A DNA stretch of 64,000 bases from Pseudomonas sp. St316 (lineage in GTDB: Bacteria > Pseudomonadota > Gammaproteobacteria > Pseudomonadales > Pseudomonadaceae), in NCBI RefSeq assembly GCF_018325905.1, contig NZ_AP021901.1, positions 2,046,001-2,110,000 on the forward strand, read 5' to 3'. Position numbers and translations under genes: made by a program. Below the pieces are notes generated by a model. The model was not told the DNA's origin. It saw only the letters and a list, made by a program, of their open reading frames with translations, and searched no databases. Positions 1 to 8,461 of the stretch are shown here, piece after piece; position 1 is the first letter of the stretch, and each line of letters starts with the position of its first letter.

Positions 1-19
1 TTGTCCATCAGGTGCCGGC

Positions 20-1243
20 TCATTGGGAAAGCCCGCTGCGGTTGTCGAACTCGCCATGTTCAAGGAAGTACATGCGGTAGAAGTTCGGGTCGTAATTGCG
101 CAGTTGTTCGCCCGGCAAGGTTGGCAGTTGCGCGTCGGCGGCCAATGGTTGGACCAGGTGCGGCGTGACGATCATCAGCAGCTCGCGCTCTTCGCGGTTG
201 ATGGAGTTGTCGCGAAAGAACGCGCCGAGAATCGGTATATCGCCCAGCCCTGGAAACTTGTTCACCTGGGAGCTGTTGCGGGTGCTGATCAGGCCGCTGA
301 TGACGAAGCTCTCGCCATCGGCCAGGGCGATGCTGGTGTCGGTACGACGTACCGTGAGTGCTGGCACCAGTGTCCCGGCGATGTTCACCGCGTTGGTGAA
401 GTCCAGCTCACTGACTTCCGGCGCCACCTTCAATGCGATGCGATTCTTGCCGATGACGGTGGGGGTCAGGGTCAGGCGAATACCGAACTCCTTGTACTCG
501 ATGGACACGTTGTCGCTGCCGGCACTGGGCACCGGAATCGGCACTTCACCGCCGGCCAGGAAGCTCGCGCTCTGCCCGCTGAGGGCCACAAGGCTTGGTC
601 GCGCCAGGGTATAGGCGAAACCGCTGCCTTCCAGCGCGTTGATCATCAACAGCGTCTTACCGGTGGCGAAAGACAGGTTGAACATGTCGTTATTGACCGG
701 CAACGAAGGCCGGACAATACCGCCGACGGTGGGCAAGGTCCTCGGCGAGCCGAACAGGAAGTTGCCACGGCTGCCGAAAATCGACGTCGAGGCTTCCTTG
801 AGCTTGGTCCGGCTGACCTCGACGAAACGAATGTCGGTTTGCACCTGGGCAAGCAGCATCGGGTCTTCGGAAGGTATGCTCGCAGCGGCCGTCAATGCCT
901 CAGTGGCCCTGCCTCTGACAAAGACCATGCTCTGGCGCGGTATTTTCGAACAGTCCGTCCAGACCATCAGGCTGGTGGCGCCGGGCGCCAGGCCCGTGAG
1001 AATGAAGGCATCGCTGCCGCTGGGCTGCACATCGGCAATTTTCGGGTCGCCGACTGCCAGCTTCGTCACGGGGGCGAGGATGCGCAGTTCGCTCTGGAGC
1101 CCTTGCCCGACCTCGAAGGTCGCCGGCAAATTGTCCAGTTGCGAACAGTTTGTCGCGGCGGCCTGGGCCGCATCCAAGCCAAGACCCATCCAGAACAGGC
1201 CATGAATGAAATGTTTTAGAACGGGAGCAGTGCGATGGGTCAT
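20..1243 (-). CDS. Secretin, Flp/Tad pilus outer-membrane channel (RcpA/CpaC family)
   Basis: This 407-residue protein should form the outer-membrane ring through which a Flp/Tad-type pilus is exported. An N-terminal signal peptide (about residues 1-29, ending in AQAAA) is followed by a pilus-assembly N-terminal domain (about 40-110) and a secretin domain that ends in the typical motif FPGLGDIPILGAFFR. I chose the ATG at 1243 because GAGGA lies just upstream and the signal peptide then starts correctly; the frame stays open further upstream to 1378. Its neighbour on the upstream side is an unrelated gene, so it probably heads an operon running leftwards out of the window. RcpC/CpaB, which often precedes this gene, is not present before it. 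Confidence 0.85.
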   Translation of the reverse strand: MTHRTAPVLKHFIHGLFWMGLGLDAAQAAATNCSQLDNLPATFEVGQGLQSELRILAPVTKLAVGDPKIADVQPSGSDAFILTGLAPGATSLMVWTDCSKIPRQSMVFVRGRATEALTAAASIPSEDPMLLAQVQTDIRFVEVSRTKLKEASTSIFGSRGNFLFGSPRTLPTVGGIVRPSLPVNNDMFNLSFATGKTLLMINALEGSGFAYTLARPSLVALSGQSASFLAGGEVPIPVPSAGSDNVSIEYKEFGIRLTLTPTVIGKNRIALKVAPEVSELDFTNAVNIAGTLVPALTVRRTDTSIALADGESFVISGLISTRNSSQVNKFPGLGDIPILGAFFRDNSINREERELLMIVTPHLVQPLAADAQLPTLPGEQLRNYDPNFYRMYFLEHGEFDNRSGLSQ

Positions 1244-1720
1244 GAAGTGATCCTCGATAAGGAGAACATCCTTAGGCTTAACTGTTTGCCTCGGATCACT
1301 TAAGAGGTCCGGGGCTACCCCTTCCATCTCGCCCGTATGTTCATTGATTCCGGGTTCAGGCCGCGTCGCTATAAGCAAACGGGCGCATTTCTCCGGCCTG
1401 ACTGAACGACAGGCAGCTCACAAACAACTTTTCTGTACCCGGACTCCGGGATCTTCGAAGGCAACGACGGTATCGATCAGGTCGCTTCAGGAGCGTTCTG
1501 CCGAGCCTGTCATCGCTTCTGTTTGACGGTAGTTCAAGCATGGCAAAGCGCCACGCGCCGAATCAAAAAAAATGACTAAAAAGTGACGGAAGGGAAAAAC
1601 TCGCGCAAGCGTGCGTCAATAATCTGTCTTTTTATGTTTTGAAGGGGGATTCGCAGGCGCAAGTCCGTCTGCGGGAGGCGAGGCCTGCGAGCCATTCCTG
1701 GTCGCAGGGGCTGGCGGATA
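1244..1720. other. Intergenic region upstream of the secretin gene
   Basis: These 477 bases separate the secretin gene from the editing-protein gene, both read on the minus strand. They should hold the secretin promoter. I see an A-rich stretch near 1564-1580 but no convincing -35/-10 pair. Short open frames here show no family likeness and are not called. Confidence 0.4.
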
Positions 1721-2347
1721 TCAGGCCACGTGGTAGTGCACTGACAGTGTTCCTTTCTTTTGCGAAAGCGAGGCGATGGTGACTGTTCCCAGTTCCTGCA
1801 GGCGCTGCACGTGCGTACCGCCACAACCGTAGGCGGCCAGTTCACCGAAACCGACTTCGCGCAGACCTTCGCGCAACGTGATCTGGCGCGGCAGGTCGTT
1901 GGCAATCCATTCGTCGATGCCTTGCTGAATGATCGAGATGTCCAGCTCCTGAGGGTTTTCCCCTGGTTGGAACTGCACGCGGCTTTCGCCGGGCCAATGA
2001 TGGGCCTTGATCGGCGTCCAGCCACGGATCTCGGCGAAATGGCCGATCAGGTGCCCAGCCGAGTGCAGGCGCGCATTCAACAGCCGACGCTGCTCATCCA
2101 CGCGGATCGCAGCCGTGCCCAAGGCCACCGGGCGGTCGACGTAATGGACGATCTGTGGTTCTTCCTGGACCACGCGCAGCACCTGGCTTTCACCGATCCA
2201 TCCGGTATCACAGGGCTGACCGCCACCCTGGGGATGGAACAGCGTGGCGTGCAGCACCACGGCAAATTCATGTTCCCGGGGGCTGCAATCCAGGACTTCC
2301 ACATTGGCCTTGAGATCATCGCTATGGAAAAAGAGGCGAAGCGTCAT
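1721..2347 (-). CDS. Alanyl-tRNA editing protein, AlaX-like
   Basis: A 208-residue free-standing homologue of the AlaRS editing domain, expected to hydrolyse mischarged Ser- or Gly-tRNA(Ala) in the cytoplasm. The zinc-binding pattern of the family is visible as H95xxxH99 (LHSAGHLIGH) and C175xxxH179 (CGGTH). The N-terminal region carries the FHPQGGGQPCDTG motif shared with AlaRS. The start at 2347 gives MTLRLFF, which fits the family; an ATG five codons upstream (2362) is possible and neither has a strong ribosome binding site. It is divergent from the LysR gene. The residues match AlaX more closely than ThrRS-type editing proteins. Confidence 0.85.
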   Translation of the reverse strand: MTLRLFFHSDDLKANVEVLDCSPREHEFAVVLHATLFHPQGGGQPCDTGWIGESQVLRVVQEEPQIVHYVDRPVALGTAAIRVDEQRRLLNARLHSAGHLIGHFAEIRGWTPIKAHHWPGESRVQFQPGENPQELDISIIQQGIDEWIANDLPRQITLREGLREVGFGELAAYGCGGTHVQRLQELGTVTIASLSQKKGTLSVHYHVA

Positions 2348-2437
2348 GTGCCATACCCACATCAGAAATTGTCACGGGATTATAGGTAGGGCGTAAAAGA
2401 GTGATAATCCGTTCAAATTTCAAAGGACTGTTGCGCC

Positions 2438-3436
2438 ATGAGCACAAATCTACCGTTGCCGTTGCTGGCTGAAATGGCCATCTTCGTCAAGGTCGTGGAG
2501 ACCGGCAGTTTCTCCGAGGCGGCCCGCCAGTCGGGCTCATCACCGTCGGCCATCAGCCGCAGTATTTCTCGCCTGGAGAAAGCCCTGGCGATTCGCTTGC
2601 TGCAACGCACCACCCGCAAGTTGCGTTTGAGCGATGGTGGGGAAGAGGTGTTCAAGCGCTGTCAGGAAATGGTCGCCGCCGCTCGGTCGGTGATGGAAAT
2701 CAGTGGGCAGTTCACCCAGGAGGCTGAAGGCCGCATCCGCGTCAGCGTGCCCAAGGCGGTGGGGCGTTTCGTGATTCATCCGCACATGCCCGAATTCCTG
2801 CGTCGCTATCCCAAGATCGATGTGGAGTTGCTCCTGGAGGATCGGCAGGTTGACCTGATCGACGATCACGTCGACCTGGCCATTCGGATTACCGATCAAC
2901 CTCCGGTCGGGCTGGTAGGACGTCAGTTGCTGACCATCGATCACCTGCTCTGCGCCACACCGCAATACCTGGCTGAACACGGTACGCCCACGCATCCTCA
3001 TGACCTGTTGGAGCACAGCTGCATTTATCTGGGGGCAACCCCGAACGATGCACGCTGGAAATTCAAGAAAGGCAGCAAGTCCGTCACCGTCGGCGTGCGC
3101 GGACGCTACGCGGCCAATCACACGGGTGTGCGGTTGGGTGCCGTCTTGCAGCACATCGGCATTGGCAGCCTGCCGTACTTCACCGCCCGTCATGCCTTGG
3201 AGCAAGGCTTGATTGTGCAGGTATTGGCCGACTGGACGTTCCTGGCTTCCTACCACGGTGGCTTGTGGTTGCTGCATTCACCGACCCGCTACCTGCCGCC
3301 CAAGCTGCGGGTGTTCATTGATTATCTGGTGGCTTGCCTGGAGAAAGAACCGACCTTGAACAAAGCGGGCAGGGCGAGTCGTTCCAGCAAGGTCGCGGCG
3401 CACTATGAGCTACCGGAGAGTGATGGGTTGTTTTGA
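2438..3436 (+). CDS. LysR-family transcriptional regulator
   Basis: A 332-residue LysR-type regulator. Residues about 9-67 form the winged helix-turn-helix (FVKVVETGSFSEAARQSG, then AISRSISRLEKAL), and about 90-300 the substrate-binding domain. The sequence FLRRYPKIDVELLLEDRQVDLI is typical of the CrgA/AaeR-like subgroup that often controls aldehyde, quinone or efflux genes. It is divergent from the alaX-like gene across 90 bp, so that gene or the shared promoter region is the first place to look for its target. The ATG at 2438 is preceded by AAAGGA. The ligand cannot be told from the sequence. The last 30 residues extend beyond the usual domain end. Confidence 0.85.
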   Translation: MSTNLPLPLLAEMAIFVKVVETGSFSEAARQSGSSPSAISRSISRLEKALAIRLLQRTTRKLRLSDGGEEVFKRCQEMVAAARSVMEISGQFTQEAEGRIRVSVPKAVGRFVIHPHMPEFLRRYPKIDVELLLEDRQVDLIDDHVDLAIRITDQPPVGLVGRQLLTIDHLLCATPQYLAEHGTPTHPHDLLEHSCIYLGATPNDARWKFKKGSKSVTVGVRGRYAANHTGVRLGAVLQHIGIGSLPYFTARHALEQGLIVQVLADWTFLASYHGGLWLLHSPTRYLPPKLRVFIDYLVACLEKEPTLNKAGRASRSSKVAAHYELPESDGLF

Positions 3437-3444
3437 CTGGCCTC

Positions 3445-3557
3445 ATCGCGAGCAAGCTCGCTCCCACGCAAGGTTTTATGACCAACCACAAGTCAGTGTT
3501 CCACAGGGAGGGTTATGACCAACCACAACTCGGTGTGGGAGCGAGCTTGCTCGCGAT
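3445..3557. repeat. Inverted REP pair
   Basis: Two copies of the Pseudomonas REP element face each other: ATCGCGAGCAAGCTCGCTCC with CAC at 3445-3467, and its reverse complement at 3535-3557. The DNA between them contains an imperfect direct repeat around TTATGACCAACCACAA. Such pairs are called REPINs or BIMEs and are mobilised in trans by a RAYT transposase, which is not present in this window. Confidence 0.9.
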
Positions 3558-3580
3558 GGCGGCCTCCAGGTCAATACTAT

Positions 3581-3611
3581 AAAAAAAGCCCGCAGGGTTA
3601 ACCGTGCGGGC
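3581..3611 (-). terminator. Intrinsic terminator of the PA2817-like gene
   Basis: The stem GCCCGCA/TGCGGGC (3588-3594 and 3605-3611) is flanked by seven A on the plus strand, which is a U-tract for a minus-strand transcript. It lies just after the stop codon of the gene at 3632-4039. Confidence 0.85.
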
Positions 3612-3631
3612 CTTTGCATGACGGATCGCAA

Positions 3632-4039
3632 TCAGTGCTTGCTGTCCTGGTCCGACATCGCCAGCAATTGCTTTTCCTGGTTCCAGTCGAAAGGCTCGTC
3701 ATTTTGCTCAGCTTCGAAACGACGCTCCTCCAGGGCCTGGTACAGGGCGATTTCTTCGTCGGGCATGTAGTGCAGGCAGTCGCCGGCGAAGTACCAGAGC
3801 AGGTCGCGAGGCACCAGGTGGGCGATCTGTGGATAGCGGACGATCACTTGGCACAGGAGGTCCTGGCCCAGGTACTGGCTTTCGATTGGGTCGACGGGCA
3901 GTTGCGCGCGCAACTCGTCGAAGCGCTCCAGAAACAGGGCATGGCTTTCTTCGGGCACCTGTTCGGCCTCACCCACGGCGACCAGGATGCTGCGCAAGTG
4001 GTCAAGCAAGATAAGGTGATCGGCAACGACATTGGACAC
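3632..4039 (-). CDS. PA2817-family conserved protein
   Basis: A 135-residue acidic protein of unknown function. It resembles the Pseudomonas family named after PA2817 of P. aeruginosa, which as I recall lies close to the fadE-like gene PA2815, as it does here. No signal peptide or membrane segment is visible, and the composition (many Asp, Glu and Leu) suggests a soluble helical protein. I chose the GTG at 4039 because GAGGA lies eight bases upstream; an in-frame ATG at 4060 would add seven residues. It is followed by its own terminator, so it is probably a single-gene unit. No function is proposed. Confidence 0.75.
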   Translation of the reverse strand: MSNVVADHLILLDHLRSILVAVGEAEQVPEESHALFLERFDELRAQLPVDPIESQYLGQDLLCQVIVRYPQIAHLVPRDLLWYFAGDCLHYMPDEEIALYQALEERRFEAEQNDEPFDWNQEKQLLAMSDQDSKH

Positions 4040-4101
4040 GAGATAAGTCCTCAAGAGCAAAACGGGCGCAGGAGTATAAAGCCCTTGCGCCCGCTTTTAT
4101 A

Positions 4102-4143
4102 GGTTAAGAGCTGTAGGTTAAGAGCTGTAGGTTAAGAGCTGTA
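4102..4143. repeat. Three tandem copies of a 14-bp sequence
   Basis: GGTTAAGAGCTGTA occurs three times head to tail without a mismatch (4102-4115, 4116-4129, 4130-4143). The array lies between the start of the PA2817-like gene and the end of fadE. Perfect short tandem repeats of this kind can change copy number by slippage. Confidence 0.95.
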
Positions 4144-4169
4144 GGTGACGGCGTACCTGGCCGTCAGTA

Positions 4170-6617
4170 TCAACGGACCTTGTCTTGCGCCAGCGTCAAC
4201 TCGTCCTTATCGAAGTCATCCACATCGATGACCTTGCGCCTCGCCGCCTCGGCCGCGCGCAAGGTCTGCGCTTCACCGGCTTGCAGCACACCCGCCTCCA
4301 GGGCGGCGTCGATGAGAGATTCGCCCGGCGCTGGGTTGAGCTGACCCTGCTTGAGCGCGACGTGCAGCTTCTTGTGCAGCGGATGGGCGGCGGCCAGCAG
4401 GTCGGCGGCGTGTTGCAGGGCGCCCACCGGATCGTCGGTCGATTGCGGGCGATAGCAGCCCTGCAGCAACTCTTCGAGGGTCGGGTCACCCTTGGGTCGG
4501 CCGATGACCGCCGCCACCTCGGCGTCGAGCCTGTCGCTCGGGCCCTTGTGACGACGACCGAAGGGGAACACCACCAGGCGCAACAGGCAACCCAGCACCC
4601 GGTTCGGGAAGTTGCCCAGCAGTTCATCCAGCGCACGCTCCGACTGGCCCAGGCTTTCCTCCATGGCCCAGGTGAACAGCGGTGTCATGTGGTCCGGCGA
4701 GTCCAGGTCGTGATAGCGCTTGAGCGCGGCGGACGCCAGGTACAGGTTGCTCAATACGTCGCCCAGGCGGGCCGACAAGCGTTCGCGGCGTTTGAGTTCA
4801 CCCCCCAGCAGCATCATGCTCAGGTCCGCCAGCAGGGCGAATGCCGCGGCCTGTCGGTTGAGGGCGCGGAAATAACCTTGGCTCAAGGCATTGCCTGGGG
4901 CCTTCTCGAAATGCCCCAGGCCGAGGTTGAGCACCAGGGTACTGGCTGCGTTACTCACGGCAAAACCAATGTGCTTGAGCAACAAGGCGTCAAACTCGAT
5001 CAACGCTTGGTCTTTGTCTTCACGGCTTGCCAGGGCCATTTCCTTGAGTACGAACGGATGGCAGCGAATGGCGCCCTGGCCAAAGATCATCAGGTTGCGC
5101 GACAGGATGTTCGCGCCTTCGACCGTGATGAAGATCGGCGCACCTTGCCAACTGCGACCCAGGTAATTGTTCGGGCCCATGATGATGCCCTTGCCGCCAT
5201 GCACGTCCATGGCGTGGCTGATGCACTCGCGACCGCGTTCGGTCAGGTGGTACTTGAGAATGGCCGACAGCACCGAAGGCTTTTCCCCCAGGTCCACGGC
5301 GTTGGCGGTCAGCATGCGCGCAGCATCCATCATCCAGGCGTTGCCACCGATGCGCGCCATGGCTTCCTGAATACCTTCGAACGCCGACAACGGTACATTG
5401 AATTGTTCGCGCACCTGGGCGTACTGGCCCGTCACCAGGCTGGTGAACTTCGCAGCACCGGTGCCCACCGCTGGCAGGGAAATCGAGCGCCCCACCGACA
5501 GGCAGTTCATCAGCATCATCCAGCCCTTGCCGAGCATGTCCTGGCCGCCAATGAGGAAGTCCAGCGGGATGAATACGTCCTTGCCCCAGTTCGGCCCATT
5601 CATGAACGCGGCGCCAAGGGGCAGGTGACGGCGGCCGATATGCACGCCAGGGGTATCGGTGGGAATCAGGGCGAGACTGATGCCCAGGTCTTCTTCCTCT
5701 CCCAGCAGGTGGTCTGGGTCATACGCCTTGAAGGCCAGGCCCAGGAGGGTGGCCACCGGGCCGAGGGTGATGTAGCGTTTTTCCCAGTTCAGGCGCAGGC
5801 CCAATGTTTCCTGGCCCTCCCATTCACCCTTGCAGATGATGCCGGTGTCGGGCATTGCCCCGGCGTCGGAGCCGGCCAGCGGCCCGGTCAGGGCGAAGCA
5901 GGGAATGTCGTCGCCACGGGCCAGTCGCGGCAGGTAATGGTCGCGTTGTTCATCGGTGCCGTAGTGCAGCAGCAGTTCCGCCGGGCCGAGGGAGTTGGGG
6001 ACCATCACGGTGGAGGCCAGGTCGCCGCTGCGCGTGGCCAGTTTCATCGCTACCTGGGAGTGGGCATAGGCAGAGAACCCCTTGCCGCCGTATTCCTTCG
6101 GAATGATCAGCGCGAAGAACCCGTGCTCCTTGATATGGGCCCAGGCTTCAGGCGGCAGGTCCATGGCCTGGCCGATCTGCCAGTCGCTGACCATCGCGCA
6201 GAGGGCTTCGGTGGGGCCATCGAGGAACGCCTGCTCCTCCTCGGTCAGTTGCACCTTGGGGTAGGCCAGCAGCAAGTCCCAGTCCGGGCGGCCGCTGAAC
6301 AGTTCACCGTCCCACCACACCGTGCCGGCGTCGATGGCGTCGCGCTCGGTCTCGGACATGGGCGGCAGGGTTTTCTGGAACCAGTCGAACATCGGCGCAC
6401 TGAAATACCGACGGCGCAGGTCCGGTAGCAGCAGCGGGGCCGCGACAGCGGCGAGGACCACCCAGAGGATCAGCAGCAGCCAGCCGGGCGCATGACTGAA
6501 AATGCCCATGGCCAACAGATAGACCGCGACGATACCCAGCGCGGGCAGCGGGGCGCTGCGCCGATGCGTCAGCCAGGCGATCCCGACGACCAGGACCAGT
6601 ATCCACAACAACAGCAT
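4170..6617 (-). CDS. fadE: Acyl-CoA dehydrogenase FadE, membrane-associated
   Basis: An 815-residue protein, the same length class as E. coli FadE (814), which catalyses the first step of beta-oxidation, making trans-2-enoyl-CoA. Two or three hydrophobic segments occupy the first 65 residues (MLLLWILVLVVG onwards), so it should sit at the inner membrane. The acyl-CoA dehydrogenase domain follows (LTGPLAGSDAGAMPDTG, HGGKGIIMGPNNYLGRSW), then the C-terminal region special to FadE. The ATG at 6617 is chosen because it is preceded by GGAGGATTACAT. Electrons would go through ETF to the ETF-quinone oxidoreductase encoded at the right end of this window. It corresponds by memory to PA2815. Confidence 0.9.
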   Translation of the reverse strand: MLLLWILVLVVGIAWLTHRRSAPLPALGIVAVYLLAMGIFSHAPGWLLLILWVVLAAVAAPLLLPDLRRRYFSAPMFDWFQKTLPPMSETERDAIDAGTVWWDGELFSGRPDWDLLLAYPKVQLTEEEQAFLDGPTEALCAMVSDWQIGQAMDLPPEAWAHIKEHGFFALIIPKEYGGKGFSAYAHSQVAMKLATRSGDLASTVMVPNSLGPAELLLHYGTDEQRDHYLPRLARGDDIPCFALTGPLAGSDAGAMPDTGIICKGEWEGQETLGLRLNWEKRYITLGPVATLLGLAFKAYDPDHLLGEEEDLGISLALIPTDTPGVHIGRRHLPLGAAFMNGPNWGKDVFIPLDFLIGGQDMLGKGWMMLMNCLSVGRSISLPAVGTGAAKFTSLVTGQYAQVREQFNVPLSAFEGIQEAMARIGGNAWMMDAARMLTANAVDLGEKPSVLSAILKYHLTERGRECISHAMDVHGGKGIIMGPNNYLGRSWQGAPIFITVEGANILSRNLMIFGQGAIRCHPFVLKEMALASREDKDQALIEFDALLLKHIGFAVSNAASTLVLNLGLGHFEKAPGNALSQGYFRALNRQAAAFALLADLSMMLLGGELKRRERLSARLGDVLSNLYLASAALKRYHDLDSPDHMTPLFTWAMEESLGQSERALDELLGNFPNRVLGCLLRLVVFPFGRRHKGPSDRLDAEVAAVIGRPKGDPTLEELLQGCYRPQSTDDPVGALQHAADLLAAAHPLHKKLHVALKQGQLNPAPGESLIDAALEAGVLQAGEAQTLRAAEAARRKVIDVDDFDKDELTLAQDKVR

Positions 6618-6997
6618 ATGTAATCCTCCGTGAACCAAGGCAAAACCGACCTTCAGAGCTTAGACGGCATCTGCAAAACCGGCGGTCAGCGCGATGTGAT
6701 TGATTTCGTGGGAAACCCTGGGTGCATTGCGCCAGTCTGGTTGGCAACAGCCGTGGGAAATCGTTCGTTAACAAGGTGAGAAAACGCCATTGTTTGGCCG
6801 GAATGCCGTTATCGCGGGTAGGGAACTGTGGATAAACTCGAGGCAAGTCCTCCCGTAGGAGCTGCCGAAGGCTGCGATCTTTTGATCTTGATCTGTCGGT
6901 GTTTCGCTCGGGATTCAGTTGTCTGGGCAAAGATCGCAGCCTCGTTGCACTCGTCAGCTCCTACAGGTTGTGATGTTTTTTGAGAGGTCTTCCTTTT
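6618..6997. repeat. Intergenic region with an inverted GTAGGAGCTGCC-type repeat
   Basis: This gap between divergent genes holds a second kind of Pseudomonas dispersed repeat: GTAGGAGCTGCCGAAGGCTG at 6855-6874, followed by CGATCT, and an inverted partner from about 6931 to 6964 (AGATCGCAGCC to AGCTCCTAC). The two can pair as a long imperfect hairpin. The left part should carry the fadE promoter, but no clear hexamers were found. Confidence 0.8.
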
Positions 6998-7657
6998 ATG
7001 CAGCAATACCTGAACCCCGGCCCGTTCATCGACAGCGATCACCCCGCGGTCATCGACTTCACCGAAACCCACCGCGGTGCCGAACGCGACCCGCTGGCGC
7101 AAGCGGTCAGTCTGTATTACGCCGTGCGCGAGGCAGTGCGCTACAACCCCTATACCTTCAGTCGCGACCCGGCGACGCTGCGTGGCAGTTACGCGCTGGC
7201 TGCCGGCGAAAGCTATTGCGTGCCCAAGGCTACCTTGCTGGCCGGCTGCGCCCGGCATTGCGGTATCCCGGCGCGCATCGGCCTGGCGGATGTCCGCAAT
7301 CATTTGTCTACACCGCGCTTGCTGGAATTGCTCAGGAGCGACGTGTTCGCCATGCACGGTTATACCGAGCTGTACCTGAACGACCGCTGGGTCAAGGCCA
7401 CGCCGGCATTCAACCAGGGGTTGTGCGAATTGTTCGACGTGGCCCCGCTGGAATTCGACGGTCGCCACGACAGCGTTTTCCACCCGTTCAATCGGCAAGG
7501 GGCGAAGCTGATGGAATATGTCATCGACCACGGCCCGTTCGCCGATGTGCCCGAAGCGTTCTTCTTCGAACACCTTGAGAAATGTTACCCGCACCTGTTC
7601 GGCGCGCAGGTGCCGCTCTTGCTTGGCGACATGCAGGGTGATTTGAGTCACGCCTGA
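6998..7657 (+). CDS. Transglutaminase-like cysteine hydrolase domain protein
   Basis: A 219-residue cytoplasmic protein with the core of the transglutaminase/arylamine-peptidase fold. The nucleophile region is GESYCVPKATLLAGCARHCG (Cys74) followed by IPARIGLADVRNH, and the catalytic His is in MHGYTELYL (His120). The third acidic residue is not obvious, since the usual strand reads KATPAFN. Members may act as proteases, amidases or be inactive; the substrate cannot be told. I chose the ATG at 6998 with GAGAGG ten bases upstream over an in-frame TTG at 6980. It stands alone between fadE (divergent) and a glutathione transferase gene. Confidence 0.8.
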   Translation: MQQYLNPGPFIDSDHPAVIDFTETHRGAERDPLAQAVSLYYAVREAVRYNPYTFSRDPATLRGSYALAAGESYCVPKATLLAGCARHCGIPARIGLADVRNHLSTPRLLELLRSDVFAMHGYTELYLNDRWVKATPAFNQGLCELFDVAPLEFDGRHDSVFHPFNRQGAKLMEYVIDHGPFADVPEAFFFEHLEKCYPHLFGAQVPLLLGDMQGDLSHA

Positions 7658-7701
7658 TCCGGCGTATGCTGCGGCGGCACTTATTCATCGAGGACGCCGT
7701 G

Positions 7702-8325
7702 ATGCTGAAGATATGGGGCCGGAAAAATTCATCGAATGTGCGCAAGGCGTTGTGGTGCGCGGAAGAGTTGGGGCTGGCCTACGAGGCCATTGATGCGGGC
7801 GGGGCATTCGGTGTGGTGGACACGCCCGAGTACCGTGCGAAAAACCCCAACGGCCGCGTGCCGATGATCGAGGACGACGGCTTCGTGCTCTGGGAATCCA
7901 ACACCATCGTGCGTTACCTGGCTGCTCGTCATGCGTCGGGTTCGACCTGGTATCCCGCTGACATACAGGCCCGGGCCCAGGCTGAAAAATGGATGGACTG
8001 GACCACCTCCAGCTTTGCTGCACCGTTTCGCACGGTGTTCTGGGGCGTCTTGCGCACCCCGGCCGAGCAACAGGACTGGGCGGCCATCAACGCGGCGATC
8101 AAGGAGTGCGACGACTTGCTGGCGATGGTCGAGCAGACCCTGAGTGAGCAACCCTACCTGTCGGGTGCTGAAATCGGCATGGGTGACATTCCCCTGGGCA
8201 GTTTCATTTATGCCTGGTTCGAGATGCCCATCCAGCGCGCCGAGCTGCCTGGCGTGCGGGCCTGGTACGCACGGTTGCAGCAGCGTCCGGCCTACCGCAA
8301 GGCTGTCATGACTGCGTTGACTTAA
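7702..8325 (+). CDS. Glutathione S-transferase family protein
   Basis: A 207-residue two-domain GST. The thioredoxin-like N-terminus starts MLKIWGRKNSSNVRKALW with the catalytic Ser region, followed by NPNGRVPMIEDDGFVLWESN, where cis-Pro and the glutathione-binding Glu-Ser lie. The helical C-domain ends with RPAYRKAVM. The ATG at 7702 has GAGGA upstream. It would conjugate glutathione to small electrophiles or act in a catabolic isomerisation; the substrate is unknown. A second GST of the same subgroup, with SSINVRKVLW and NPNAQVPVI, lies at 54263-54895. Confidence 0.88.
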   Translation: MLKIWGRKNSSNVRKALWCAEELGLAYEAIDAGGAFGVVDTPEYRAKNPNGRVPMIEDDGFVLWESNTIVRYLAARHASGSTWYPADIQARAQAEKWMDWTTSSFAAPFRTVFWGVLRTPAEQQDWAAINAAIKECDDLLAMVEQTLSEQPYLSGAEIGMGDIPLGSFIYAWFEMPIQRAELPGVRAWYARLQQRPAYRKAVMTALT

Positions 8326-8461
8326 TACTTACTATCGACACACTTGACTGTACTTGTGCGGCGACGCCAAGCACCATTGCCTTCGTGCGCCGTGGTTGCA
8401 TTGCTCGCCGCCCGCCCTTATCTATTCTTTTCCTCCCTCCCTTCTTGGTGCGTAATCCGAT

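Noticed and set aside
1540..1600. Sigma-54 promoter upstream of the secretin gene (TGGC...TGC on the minus strand)
   Set aside because: The distance between GG and GC is 11 bases, where sigma-54 needs 10.
1576..2025. A 149-codon minus frame overlapping the alaX-like gene
   Set aside because: It overlaps most of a gene with clear zinc motifs in another frame and shows no domain.
4185..6428. A 747-codon open frame opposite fadE
   Set aside because: Long antisense frames are common in GC-rich genes; fadE itself has full family motifs and a good ribosome binding site.
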